Made by a program: the position numbers and the translations under genes. Of a stretch of DNA of 64,000 nucleotides, positions 18,112-26,460 are shown one piece after another (within the stretch, counting starts at the first letter, position 1; every line of letters begins with the position of its first letter). The notes under the pieces are model-generated. The model did no database searches. It saw only the letters and a list, made by a program, of their open reading frames with translations, and had not been told where the DNA came from. The stretch covers positions 620,001 through 684,000 of the forward strand of contig NZ_JAJVKW010000001.1 of assembly GCF_024198255.1 (NCBI RefSeq), in the 5' to 3' direction. This DNA comes from Myxococcus guangdongensis. Its GTDB lineage: Bacteria > Myxococcota > Myxococcia > Myxococcales > Myxococcaceae.

Positions 18112-19137
18112 TCAGTCGTCCTTGAGCAGCTCGTGGAGGACCTCGGTGGCGTACGCGCCCCGGGGCAGCTCGAAGGTGAGCCACAAGTCCTCGCCCTCGG
18201 GCGTCAGCTCGGGCGAGCCCAGGCGGACGCGGTACGGCCTGCGCCCTCCCTCCGTCTCGCCGCCGCCGCGCTTGAAGTCCTCCAGCGTGACGCCCTCCCC
18301 CACGAGCAGCTTCGCCTCGACCTCCGCCACCTCGCCCGCCGAGGCCGTCATCTTCGGACCGAACAGCGGCCCCGCCGGGCTCACCTCGAACGCGGCGACG
18401 CGAGGCCCGTCGACCTCAGGCGCCTCGCACACGAAGAGGCCCCCCGTCTCCTCCTTGCGCAGCACGTCCCCCAACAGGGCCGTGGACAAGGTGCCCGCGC
18501 GCAAGCGGTCCGCGAGCGCCCGGTTGAAGATGCGCGACTGGAAGGCGGAGAGGTACAGCTTGCGCTGGAAGCGCTCCGGCCGCTTCGGCAGGCGCTGCCC
18601 CAGCACCAGCAGGCGCCCCAGGTCCGCGTTGTCACCCGCGCGGCCGAAGCGCTGCTCGCCGAAGTAGTTGGGCACGCCGCCGGCGGACAGCCGCGCGAAG
18701 GACTCCCGCGCCGCGCCCACGTCGCTCACGCCGCGCAGGCGCAGCCGGAAGCGATTGCCCTTCAGGTGCCCGGTCCGCAGCTTGTTGCCGTGCCGGCGGG
18801 ACCACAGCACCTGGACACCATCCAGCGCGAAGTCGCCCAGCTTGGGCTCCGCGCGCGCGGGCACCGAGATGAGCTGCCGCGTGACGGCCTGCCGGTCCTT
18901 CATGCCCGCGACGCCCACGTCGTCCTCGGACACGCCCAGCGCCTTGGACACCGCGCGCACCACCTCGCGCGTGTCCCGGCCCCGCTTCTCCAGCCACAGG
19001 TAGAGGTGCTCGCCCTCACCCGACGGCTGATAGGCGGGGAGCTCCTCGACCTCGAAGTCCTCGGGGACCAGCTTGAAACCACCACCACAGCCGGGGACAT
19101 CCGCCGTCAACCGCGGCCAATCCGAATCCGTCGTCAC
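18112..19137 (-). CDS. truD: tRNA pseudouridine(13) synthase TruD
   Basis: A 341-residue enzyme converting uridine 13 of tRNA-Glu-type tRNAs to pseudouridine. Family motifs are all present: KLVPEDFEVEEL near the start, the catalytic Asp81 in GVAGMKDRQAVTRQ, LKGNRFRLRLRG, VPNYFGEQRFGR, and LYLSAFQSRIFNRAL; the TRUD insertion domain sits in the middle. Length agrees with E. coli TruD (about 349). Its ATG overlaps the stop of the DUF4388 gene by 4 bp (ATGA), so it is the last gene of a three-gene operon. Confidence 0.95.
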   Translation of the reverse strand: MTTDSDWPRLTADVPGCGGGFKLVPEDFEVEELPAYQPSGEGEHLYLWLEKRGRDTREVVRAVSKALGVSEDDVGVAGMKDRQAVTRQLISVPARAEPKLGDFALDGVQVLWSRRHGNKLRTGHLKGNRFRLRLRGVSDVGAARESFARLSAGGVPNYFGEQRFGRAGDNADLGRLLVLGQRLPKRPERFQRKLYLSAFQSRIFNRALADRLRAGTLSTALLGDVLRKEETGGLFVCEAPEVDGPRVAAFEVSPAGPLFGPKMTASAGEVAEVEAKLLVGEGVTLEDFKRGGGETEGGRRPYRVRLGSPELTPEGEDLWLTFELPRGAYATEVLHELLKDD

Positions 19138-20486
19138 GAGCCCTCGAGCGTCGCCAGCAGCTTCTTCACACGACGGGCGAGGTCCTCGTCCGCGCGCGAC
19201 TCCAACAGCTCACCGGCCTGGAACAACAAGAAGAACATCACGTCGCTGAGCGCCTGCTTGAAGGAGGCCAGCGGCTCGGAGCCCAGCTGCGACTGGTGCC
19301 GCTCGAAGGACTCCATCAACTTCGCCTCGGCCAGGCTGCCATCCGCCTGGAAGGCGAGCCCCTCCAACACCGGCGAGGACGACAGCGCCTGCCCGGAGAG
19401 CGCGGCGTTGGCGGCGGCGATGAACTCGCGGTCCATGCCCTGCTTGGCCACCTCGTCGCGAATCTCGCGGAAGATGAAGTTGAACACGCGCGCCGCCGGA
19501 CGCGGGTCCACCGCGGGCGCGGGGCTCGCCGCCTGCGGCTTCTGCGCGGGGGCCCCCTGCCCCACCGGCGGTCCCTGCGTGGGAGCGCTGCCCGTCGCGA
19601 CGGCCGCGGGCCCCACGGGCACCAGCAGCGGCTTGTCCGTCACCGACGCGAAGCCGCCCTCGAGCAGGCGGAAGACGACCTTGGTGATGTCGAACTCCGA
19701 CAGCCGCGCCGCGTGCCCCAGCTCCAGGATGGTGCGGCGCCCGTCGACCAGGCCCAGCACCCGGTCCTCGTCCTCCTCCAGCTTGCCGTCGGAGGCGCGC
19801 TTCTTCGCCACGTACAGCCGGCCGTGGGGGATGCGCTTGCGGAAGTGCGCCATCTCGTCGATCTTCCGGATGCTGTCCATCAGCAGGCTCTGGGTGGAGA
19901 GCTGGATGGAGTGATTCGCCTTCTCGTCCAGCGGCTGGTCGATGAGGAAGAAGCTCCCCTCCCGACACAGCACGATGGCGTGGAAGATCTCACTCACCTG
20001 GTGCGTGACGCACTTGAAGAGGTCGTGCGCCTGCAACAGCCCCTTCTCCACCAGCGCGCGGCCCACCTTGGACGGAGGCTGGCCCTTGAGCGCGGCCTCC
20101 ACCTGGGGACGCTCCACGTAGCCCAGGCGCACCAGCACCTCGCCCAGCCGGTCGGCCGGGTCATCCGAGGACGCGCCCCGCACCTCGCCGTCGCGGAACG
20201 TCACCGAGCGCTCACCGCCGGGCGAGTGCACCCGGATGATGCCGCTCCAGCGCGACTGGCTGAGGAAGGCCATCAGGTCCGACAGCGGGAAGCCGCCCGC
20301 GTCGCCGGAGAGCACCACCCGGGGCGCGGGGATGCTGCCGCCCTCGCTCGGGCCCCGGGAGAAGATGAGCAGGTCCGGCGCCGTGGGCATCAGCGCGTAC
20401 GTCCCCGAGCGCCCCGCCAATGGAGAGGGGCTCTGGCGATCCTCGGGGACGAGTTGCCCCGCGTCGATGCGGAACCGTTGCGTCAT
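19134..20486 (-). CDS. DUF4388 (PATAN-type) signalling protein
   Basis: A 450-residue cytoplasmic protein. Residues about 60-170 fit DUF4388/PATAN: LSGDAGGFPLSDLMAFLSQSRWSGIIRVHSPGGERSVTFRDGEVRGASSDDPADRLGEVLVRLG, then a GspE-N-like helical region (VEAALKGQPPSKVGRALVEKGLL). A winged-helix-like part (about 230-280, DRVLGLVDGRRTILELGHAARLSEFDITKVVFRLLEGG) follows, then an Ala/Pro linker and a helical C-terminus. Such proteins occur in large numbers in myxobacteria, often with GTPase or motility regulators, but partners are unknown here. It starts 8 bp after the DsbA-like stop and overlaps truD, forming one operon. Confidence 0.75.
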   Translation of the reverse strand: MTQRFRIDAGQLVPEDRQSPSPLAGRSGTYALMPTAPDLLIFSRGPSEGGSIPAPRVVLSGDAGGFPLSDLMAFLSQSRWSGIIRVHSPGGERSVTFRDGEVRGASSDDPADRLGEVLVRLGYVERPQVEAALKGQPPSKVGRALVEKGLLQAHDLFKCVTHQVSEIFHAIVLCREGSFFLIDQPLDEKANHSIQLSTQSLLMDSIRKIDEMAHFRKRIPHGRLYVAKKRASDGKLEEDEDRVLGLVDGRRTILELGHAARLSEFDITKVVFRLLEGGFASVTDKPLLVPVGPAAVATGSAPTQGPPVGQGAPAQKPQAASPAPAVDPRPAARVFNFIFREIRDEVAKQGMDREFIAAANAALSGQALSSSPVLEGLAFQADGSLAEAKLMESFERHQSQLGSEPLASFKQALSDVMFFLLFQAGELLESRADEDLARRVKKLLATLEGS

Positions 20487-20494
20487 CTGCCGCG

Positions 20495-21502
20495 TCAGTC
20501 AGCCGCCCAGGCGTTCTTGTTCGTCACCCACTCCAGCTCGTCTTCCATGCTGTGGGTGAGCATCTCCTCCTGGATGAAGCTCAAATCCAGGGCCCGGCCG
20601 TTGAAGTACACCGACGGCGTGCCCGACAACCCGGCCGCGCGGCCCTGGTTGCGGAAGCCCTCCAGCTCCTGCTTGTACGAGTCCGACTTGAGCACCGCCG
20701 CCAGCCGGTCCTCCTCCAACCCCAGCTTCTTCGCCAGCGCCACCAGGGCCTCGGGCTTGAGGTTGTCCTGGTTCTCGAAGAGCGCGTCGTGCATCTGCCA
20801 GAACTTGCCCTGATCTCTCGCCCACAGCGCCGCCTGGGCCGCCGGCACCGCGTTGACGTGGTTGGACAGGGGGAAGGGCAGGTAGCAGAAGCGCACCTGG
20901 GAGGCGTTCTTCTTCGCGAAGGCCTCCAGCACCGGCCGCGCCTTGGCGCAGTACGGGCACTCGAAGTCGGAGAACTCCACCACCGTCACCGGGGCGGACG
21001 CGGAGCCCATGCACATGCGCTCGTCGACCTTGAACTTCGCGCGCTGCTCGCGGAAGGCGCCGTAGTACTGGGACAGCTGGACGATGACCTCCGTGGCCGG
21101 GCTGCCCTCGGACACCATGCGCGCGGCCACCCGCGCCATGCGCTTGGCGTGGCGGCAGCCGGTGTGCGACTTCAGACAGGCGCCCAGCGTGTGGGGGCAG
21201 CCGCAGTAGCAGAACTCATCACTGAGGACGGTGGCCAGCTCCCGCTTGGAGACCGCCGACAGCGAGGAGAAGTCCATGCCGGGGATGCCGGAGAGCGCCT
21301 GGGAGGGGTCCGCCGGCGGGGCCGCGGGCTCCGGAGGGGGCGCGGGAGGCTTGGCCTGGGCGGCCGGAGCGGCCGGCGCCTGGGTGGAGGCGGGCGCGGA
21401 GCCCTCCGGGTTCTTGCAACCCGAGCCGGTCAGCGCCGCGGCGACCAGCAGGGGAACGACAGGCTTCCAGCAGGAGAGGAGCACGCGGCGGGTCTTAGCC
21501 AC
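20495..21502 (-). CDS. DsbA-family thioredoxin-like lipoprotein with an extra Cys-rich region
   Basis: A 335-residue lipoprotein (lipobox LTGSGC, about residue 29 from the GTG at 21502). A Pro/Ala linker leads to a Cys-rich segment SDEFCYCGCPHTLGACLKSHTGC, reminiscent of the small redox motif region in CcmH-like proteins. The DsbA-like domain then begins at APVTVVEFSDFECPYCAKARPVLE, with active site CPYC, and contains the cis-Pro loop GTPSVYFNG. It probably oxidises or isomerises disulfides, or reduces a specific client, in the periplasm. The longer TTG at 21529 has no ribosome binding site, so the start is uncertain. First gene of an operon with the DUF4388 protein and TruD. Confidence 0.85.
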   Translation of the reverse strand: MAKTRRVLLSCWKPVVPLLVAAALTGSGCKNPEGSAPASTQAPAAPAAQAKPPAPPPEPAAPPADPSQALSGIPGMDFSSLSAVSKRELATVLSDEFCYCGCPHTLGACLKSHTGCRHAKRMARVAARMVSEGSPATEVIVQLSQYYGAFREQRAKFKVDERMCMGSASAPVTVVEFSDFECPYCAKARPVLEAFAKKNASQVRFCYLPFPLSNHVNAVPAAQAALWARDQGKFWQMHDALFENQDNLKPEALVALAKKLGLEEDRLAAVLKSDSYKQELEGFRNQGRAAGLSGTPSVYFNGRALDLSFIQEEMLTHSMEDELEWVTNKNAWAAD

Positions 21503-21555
21503 GCGCGAGGGGCTTGTAAAGCAACGCAAGCCTTGCCAAGGAGGGCCCCTTGCCC

Positions 21556-22617
21556 ATGCCCAGAGTCCTGCTGCTGCACACCGGAGGCACGTTGGGGATG
21601 GCCGGAGGTCGGCCCTCCGCCCTGCGCCCCGCCGCCTTCTTCAAGACGCTCAAGGCCCGTGTCCCGGAGCTCTTCCAGCTCGCCGACATCGAGCTGCAGC
21701 TCTTCAGCAACCTGGACAGCTCCGAGATGCAGCCCGAGCTGTGGCAGCGCATGGCCGCCCACCTGCACCACCAGCTCCAGGACTTCGACGGGGCCGTGGT
21801 GACCCATGGCACGGACACGCTCGCCTACACCGCCAGCGCGCTGTCCTTCATGCTGCGAAATCCGCCCTGCCCTGTCGTCCTGACGGGTTCGCAGCGGCCC
21901 TTGGGCGAGGTGCGCTCGGATGCCCGGCTCAACCTCATCGACGCGGTGCTCTCCGCGCTGCAGGGGCCGCGCGAGGTCACCATCTGCTTCGACTCGCACC
22001 TGTACCGGGGCAACCGCACGCGCAAGGTGAAGGTGTCCGAGTACGACGCCTTCGAGAGCCCCAACTGCCCGGTGCTGGGCACGCTCGGCGTGGACGCGAC
22101 CTTCGAGCCGGGCCTGCGCGCCCGAGGGCCCTTCAAGCTGTACGAGAAGCTGGATCCGCGCGTCTTCATGCTCAAGGTCTATCCGGGGTTGGACCCGGCC
22201 CTGCCCCTGCAGCTGTTGCCGCATGTCCGGGGATTGGTGCTGGAGGCGTACGGGGCGGGCAACTTCCCCATCGCCCCGGAGCTCGGACGCTCGCTCATGC
22301 CCCTGTTCGTCCAGGCGAAGGAGCGCGGCGTGCCCGTGGTGGTGGTGAGCCAGGCCCACCGCAACGGCGTGGACCTGAGCCTGTACGAGTCCGGGGCGGC
22401 GTCCCTGGCGCAGGGGGCCATCGGTGGCGCGGACATGACCCCTTCCGCCGCGCTGGTGAAGCTGATGCAGGCCCTGGCCTACCACCCCCGCTCCCCGGAG
22501 GCGCTGGCGCGGTTCATCCAGACACCGGTGGCGGGAGAGCTGAGCGTCGGACGTAGGACAGTCGAGCCGGAGGTGCCCAGCCGGCCCCGGACGACGCGGC
22601 GGATCCACGCGGGATGA
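21556..22617 (+). CDS. Type I-like L-asparaginase
   Basis: A 353-residue asparaginase/glutaminase family enzyme that hydrolyses L-asparagine to aspartate and ammonia. The first catalytic Thr lies in LLLHTGGTLGM (residue 9 or 12) and the second set in DGAVVTHGTDTLAYTASAL. VVLTGSQRPLGEVRSDARLNL and VLEAYGAGNFP are also typical. There is no signal peptide, consistent with the cytoplasmic low-affinity AnsA type. The ATG at 21556 is chosen because AAGGAGGG lies 8 bases upstream; a TTG six bases earlier is possible. It diverges from the DsbA-like operon with only about 53 bp between the starts. Confidence 0.9.
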   Translation: MPRVLLLHTGGTLGMAGGRPSALRPAAFFKTLKARVPELFQLADIELQLFSNLDSSEMQPELWQRMAAHLHHQLQDFDGAVVTHGTDTLAYTASALSFMLRNPPCPVVLTGSQRPLGEVRSDARLNLIDAVLSALQGPREVTICFDSHLYRGNRTRKVKVSEYDAFESPNCPVLGTLGVDATFEPGLRARGPFKLYEKLDPRVFMLKVYPGLDPALPLQLLPHVRGLVLEAYGAGNFPIAPELGRSLMPLFVQAKERGVPVVVVSQAHRNGVDLSLYESGAASLAQGAIGGADMTPSAALVKLMQALAYHPRSPEALARFIQTPVAGELSVGRRTVEPEVPSRPRTTRRIHAG

Positions 22618-22689
22618 GCGATTGGGCCGCGTGGAAGCCGGCAGCATGCTTGCCGCCATGAAAAAACGGCCCATAAGATGGGTGTTGCG

Positions 22690-23601
22690 ATGTCCGAGGA
22701 GAAAACTTCCGTCCATTCCATTTCGGACCTGCTGGGCAACGCCCAGCGGCAGAGCGCTTATTTGATTGTCATCAGCGCCAAGTCCGCGGCGGGCATCGGC
22801 CGGATGTTCAAGCTGGACCGCTCCGAGGTGGTGCTGGGGCGCAGCTCAGAGGCGCAGTTCCAGGTGGAGGACGACGGAATCTCTCGCAAGCACGCCAAGG
22901 TGGTGGCGCTCGGCGACGGGCGCTTCCAGTTGATGGACCTGGCGAGCACCAACGGCACCTACCTCAACGGGCTGAAGGTCAACGCCGCCCCGCTGTACGA
23001 CGGCGACAAGATCCAGATCGGCTCCAACACCGTCCTCAAGTTCTCCATCCAGGACGAGCTGGAAGAGCAGTACCAGCGCAGCATCTACGAGTCCGCCACC
23101 CGCGACGGCCTCACCCGCGTCTACAACAAGAAGTACTTCCTGGAGACGGTGCGCAAGGAGTTCAGCTACTGCCTGCGCCACCGGGTGCCGCTGTCGCTGG
23201 TCCTCTTCGACGTGGACCACTTCAAGAAGATCAACGATGCGTACGGCCACCCGGCCGGGGACTACGTCCTGACGCGCATCGCCCAGCGGGTGACCGACAC
23301 GGTGCGCACCGAGGACCTGCTCGCGCGCTACGGCGGCGAGGAGTTCGCGCTGATGCTGCGCGAGTCCGCCGAGGACCAGGCCCTGGCGTGCGCCGAGCGC
23401 TGCCGCCACGCGGTGGACAAGGCCGACTTCGTCTTCGGCGGCACCCCCATCAAGGTGACCATCAGCCTGGGCGTGGCGACGCTCCTGGACTCGGACTTCA
23501 CCCAGCCCGAGGACCTCATCGCCGCCGCGGACAAGTACCTCTACCGCGCCAAGCGCGCGGGCCGGAATCGCGCCGACGCCAAGGCCATCAGCGGCCCGTG
23601 A
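22690..23601 (+). CDS. FHA-GGDEF diguanylate cyclase
   Basis: A 303-residue cytoplasmic protein making cyclic di-GMP. The FHA domain (about 25-115) has GRSSEAQFQVEDDGISRKHAKVV and STNGTYLNGLKV, which read phosphothreonine. The GGDEF domain (about 135-295) has DGLTRVYNKKYF, DVDHFKKINDAYGH, and the active signature GGEEF. RTED lies five residues upstream of it and fits the inhibitory RxxD site, so the enzyme should be active and feedback-inhibited. FHA input suggests control by a Ser/Thr kinase, of which myxobacteria have many. Start is uncertain between ATG 22678 and 22690; neither has a clear ribosome binding site. Confidence 0.92.
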   Translation: MSEEKTSVHSISDLLGNAQRQSAYLIVISAKSAAGIGRMFKLDRSEVVLGRSSEAQFQVEDDGISRKHAKVVALGDGRFQLMDLASTNGTYLNGLKVNAAPLYDGDKIQIGSNTVLKFSIQDELEEQYQRSIYESATRDGLTRVYNKKYFLETVRKEFSYCLRHRVPLSLVLFDVDHFKKINDAYGHPAGDYVLTRIAQRVTDTVRTEDLLARYGGEEFALMLRESAEDQALACAERCRHAVDKADFVFGGTPIKVTISLGVATLLDSDFTQPEDLIAAADKYLYRAKRAGRNRADAKAISGP

Positions 23602-23613
23602 GTCGTCGCCGTC

Positions 23614-23636
23614 GGGCGCGGGGTTCCCTCGCGCCC
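23614..23636. terminator. Hairpin between two convergent genes
   Basis: Stem GGGCGCG / CGCGCCC with an inner GGG-CTC part, midway between the stops at 23601 and 23660. It could serve both strands. Confidence 0.5.
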
Positions 23637-23659
23637 AGGCGTCCTGGCCCCCGCGGACG

Positions 23660-25249
23660 TCAGTTCCCGAAGCCCAGCTTGCGCAGGCCCGAGCGGGACA
23701 CGTGCTTGACGTGGGTGTCCGCGTCGCGGGCCGCCGCGTCGGAGAGCGCCGCCGCCGCATGAGGCCCGCCCAGCCGCCCCAGCGCGAGCGCCGCCGCCAC
23801 CCGCACATCCGACACCGGGTCCTCGCGCAGGCACGCGGCCAGCACCTTCACGTGGGCCGCGCGTCCGATGGCCTCCAGCGCCCGGGCCGCCGCGGCGCGC
23901 ACCACCGGGTGCTCCGAGCCCAGCAGCTCCGCCGCCAGGTCCCCGCGCGTCGACTGGCGCTGCCCCGCGACGACATCCAGCGCGGCGGCGACCACCTCCG
24001 GCGAGGCGTCATCCAGCGCGCGCTCGGTGGCGTCCAGCACCTCGGGCTTGCGCACCGCCAACGCGCCGAGCACCCGCACCGCGCCCGCCCGCACCACCGG
24101 CTGCGCGTCCTTCAAGAAGGGCGACAGCGCGTCCAGCCGCAGACCCTCACCCTCGCGGCAGTCCGCAAGCGACGTCAGCGCCTGACCCCGCAGGGGCGCG
24201 GGCATGCGCGAGTCCCGGGCGGCCTCCAGGAAGAAGCTCCCACAGCCCTTCTCCCGCTCCATCGCCTCCAGCCACGGCCGGGCCACCGCCAGGTCCTTGC
24301 CCTCCAGCCTGCGCTCGGCGGCCACGCGCAAGGACGTGCCCTCCGACTCAGCCAGCCGCCGCGCCGCGGAGCCCCGCACCTTCCGGTCCACGTCCGTGAG
24401 CGCGCGCTCCAACTCCTTGCGCGCCAGCGGGCCATAGACGCCCAAGGACAGCACCGCCGTGTCACGCCGTTGGGGCTCGGGCGCCGTCAGCTCCGGCTGG
24501 AGCGACTCCAGCTCGCGCGAGTACACGGCGAAGAGCCGGTTCACCAGCACCTCGTCCGCGGGCCTCGCCTCCTCCAGGAGCAGCCGCCCCACCGAGGAGT
24601 TCAGGCGCAGCGCCACCGCCTTGAGCGCCGAGGCGCCAATCCCATCCGACGCCTCGGGCCGGGACGCGGTCGCATCGAGCAACACCCTGGCGGGCCGCTT
24701 CCCCAGGAAGGCCCCCAGATGCGCGAGCGCGGTGCCCCGCTCCCGAGGGTCCTCCGAGTACAGCTCCACCTCCAACGCCTGGCGGAGCACCTCCCGGCGC
24801 GCCCACACCCGCGCCGCCGCCTCGGGCCCCCGGGCCCCCGCGTCGCGCAGGAAGGTGGCCGTGGACTGCCCTGACTCCGCCGCCGCGCGCGCCGCGGTGA
24901 GGCAGGCGGGCAGGTCCGACGACGAGGGGGAGCTGGCCACCCACTCGGCCAGCACGCGCTTCTCCGTCAACTGCCGCGCCTTCGCCTCCGCGCGCACGGA
25001 GGCCCAGCGCACGCGCCAGTCACCATCCTTGCGGGAGGAGGCCAGCGCCTCGCGCGGCATCGGCCGGACGTTGCCCAGCGGCGCCACCCACGAGTCCACC
25101 CGCCCGCCCGACAGACACGAGCCGCACACCCGGGCGCGCAGCGCGCGGTCCGCCACGTGACGCTGGCAGGAGTTCCAGCAGTCGGTCGTCCCGGTGCCAC
25201 CACGCTGACCGGTCGCCAGCAGCACCATCAGGAGGAGGGCAGGGCTCAC
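23660..25249 (-). CDS. Exported HEAT-repeat protein
   Basis: A 529-residue protein starting at GTG with a short signal peptide (SPALLLMVLLATGQRG). The mature N-terminus has a Cys-rich CWNSCQRH...RVCGSCLSGG, perhaps one or two disulfides or a metal site. From about residue 190 the chain is HEAT-like helical pairs, clearest at the C-terminus: AGAVRVLGALAVRKPEVLDATERAL, PEVVAAALDVVAGQ, HPVVRAAAARALEAIGR and SDVRVAAALALGRLGGPHAA. No catalytic motif is seen. It stands alone, divergent from rpsU (131 bp between starts), and is likely a periplasmic scaffold of unknown partner. Confidence 0.72.
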   Translation of the reverse strand: MSPALLLMVLLATGQRGGTGTTDCWNSCQRHVADRALRARVCGSCLSGGRVDSWVAPLGNVRPMPREALASSRKDGDWRVRWASVRAEAKARQLTEKRVLAEWVASSPSSSDLPACLTAARAAAESGQSTATFLRDAGARGPEAAARVWARREVLRQALEVELYSEDPRERGTALAHLGAFLGKRPARVLLDATASRPEASDGIGASALKAVALRLNSSVGRLLLEEARPADEVLVNRLFAVYSRELESLQPELTAPEPQRRDTAVLSLGVYGPLARKELERALTDVDRKVRGSAARRLAESEGTSLRVAAERRLEGKDLAVARPWLEAMEREKGCGSFFLEAARDSRMPAPLRGQALTSLADCREGEGLRLDALSPFLKDAQPVVRAGAVRVLGALAVRKPEVLDATERALDDASPEVVAAALDVVAGQRQSTRGDLAAELLGSEHPVVRAAAARALEAIGRAAHVKVLAACLREDPVSDVRVAAALALGRLGGPHAAAALSDAAARDADTHVKHVSRSGLRKLGFGN

Positions 25250-25298
25250 GCAGGCGACACTCTAGTCCAACCGCCCGCGGCTTTTCCCGCCTGCGTCC

Positions 25299-25327
25299 TT
25301 GCGTTTTACCGGCCACTGGGACATACC
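25299..25327 (+). promoter_or_regulatory. Possible promoter of the rpsU operon
   Basis: TTGCGT (25299-25304), 17-base spacer, CATACC (25322-25327), ending 52 bp before rpsU. Agreement with the sigma-70 consensus is only partial. Confidence 0.3.
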
Positions 25328-25379
25328 GCTCCCCTTCGAAGTACGCACACATTGACGCATGACGGAAGGAGGTGAACGC

Positions 25380-25574
25380 ATGCCCGGTATCCGAGTGAAG
25401 GAGGGAGAGTCCATTGAGAGCGCCCTCAAGCGCTTCAAGAAGGCCACTGAAAAGGCCGGAATCCTTTCCGAGATCCGCAAGCGCGAGCACTACGAGAAGC
25501 CTTCCGTGAAGCGGAAGAAGAAGGCCCTCGCCGCCAAGAAGCGCGCGGTGAAGAAGGCCCGCAAGTCGTTCTAG
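25380..25574 (+). CDS. rpsU: 30S ribosomal protein S21
   Basis: A 64-residue basic protein, the usual S21 length. It starts [21 protein letters not shown], has the helical [27 protein letters not shown], and ends in a Lys/Arg/Ala tail. S21 sits near the anti-Shine-Dalgarno end of 16S rRNA and helps initiation. The ATG at 25380 is fixed by a near-perfect ribosome binding site (GGAAGGAGGTGAACGC). It opens the classical macromolecular synthesis order rpsU - yqeY - dnaG - rpoD, which couples translation, replication priming and transcription. Confidence 0.97.
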   Translation: MPGIRVKEGESIESALKRFKKATEKAGILSEIRKREHYEKPSVKRKKKALAAKKRAVKKARKSF

Positions 25575-25669
25575 TTGCGAGGCCGGCGTGTGAGCCGGGG
25601 CGCCCAAGTCAGGTGCCCTGGCTCCCGTCGTCTGCAATCCCCCGAATCCCAGCCAGCGGAGTTGCGAAG

Positions 25670-26128
25670 ATGGCCACCCTCAAGGAACGGCTCGACGCGG
25701 ACCTCAAGGACGCGATGCGATCCAAGAATGAGCTGCGCACCACCGTCATTCGGGCGATCAAGAGCGCCGTGAAGTACAAGGAAGTGGAGCCCGGTGCCTC
25801 CGCCCTCGACGACTCGGGCGTGATGAGCGTCATCACCACCCTCATCAAGAAGGGCCGCGACTCCGCGGACCAGTTCAAGGCCGCCAACCGGCCGGAGCTG
25901 GCGGAGAAGGAGGAGGCCGAAATCGCCGTCCTCCAGAGCTACCTGCCCCAGCAGCTCACCCCCGACGAGCTGGTCGCCGCCGTCCAGGCCGCCATCGTCG
26001 AGGTCGGCGCCAAGAGCGCCAAGGACATGGGCGCGGTGATGAAGAACCTCTCCCCCAAGCTCCAGGGCAAGGCCGAGGGTCGCGCCATCTCCGAGGCCGT
26101 CAAGGCGGAGCTCGCGAAGCTCGCCTGA
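25670..26128 (+). CDS. yqeY: GatB/YqeY domain protein
   Basis: A 152-residue single-domain protein of the GatB/YqeY family. The N-terminal helical half contains LKERLDADLKDAMRSKNELRTTVIRAIKSAVKYKEVE; the C-terminal half has EIAVLQSYLPQQLTPDELVAAVQAAIVEVGAKSAKDMGAVMKNLSPKLQGKAEGR, the tRNA-binding-like tail domain found in GatB. Its exact role is not settled; it may affect tRNA-dependent amidation or tRNA handling. It follows rpsU by 95 bp on the same strand and precedes dnaG, an arrangement seen in many bacteria. Confidence 0.92.
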   Translation: MATLKERLDADLKDAMRSKNELRTTVIRAIKSAVKYKEVEPGASALDDSGVMSVITTLIKKGRDSADQFKAANRPELAEKEEAEIAVLQSYLPQQLTPDELVAAVQAAIVEVGAKSAKDMGAVMKNLSPKLQGKAEGRAISEAVKAELAKLA

Positions 26129-26460
26129 AGTCCCCTGTCCCACCCCTTCGGAGGCCGCCCGGCGTATCCGGTGGCCCCCCGGAGTGGAAGGCTCGGGGTG
26201 AGCGGAAACTTGCTCCCCCGGCCCCCCGTCATTAAGTGCCTGGGCCAGCCCTGGCCTATCGCCCCTCTCCAGGGGAGATAGCCACCGGGCCGTAGGAGCC
26301 CCAACGTGTCCCCACACCCTCACGACGCCTCGCGCTTCCGGTCCTCCGCCCTGCAGGGTGGGGAAATCCACCGGGTTGGCGACCGGACGGGCGACGTCAG
26401 GCCCGGCTGGCAGGATGTCGGCGGTGCGCCCGCCCTGACGCGGGCCCAGGGGTGGGCGAC
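26129..26460 (+). other. yqeY-dnaG spacer with two adjacent hairpins
   Basis: A 332-bp gap inside the macromolecular synthesis group. No gene is seen. At 26243-26256 there is GGCCAG-CC-CTGGCC and directly after it at 26256-26281 CTATC-G-CCCCT / AGGGG-A-GATAG with a 4-base loop. No T-tract follows, so an attenuator, processing site or cis-regulatory RNA is as likely as a terminator. In E. coli the equivalent operon has a terminator and an RNase E site upstream of and within this group; that parallel is inference. Confidence 0.5.
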
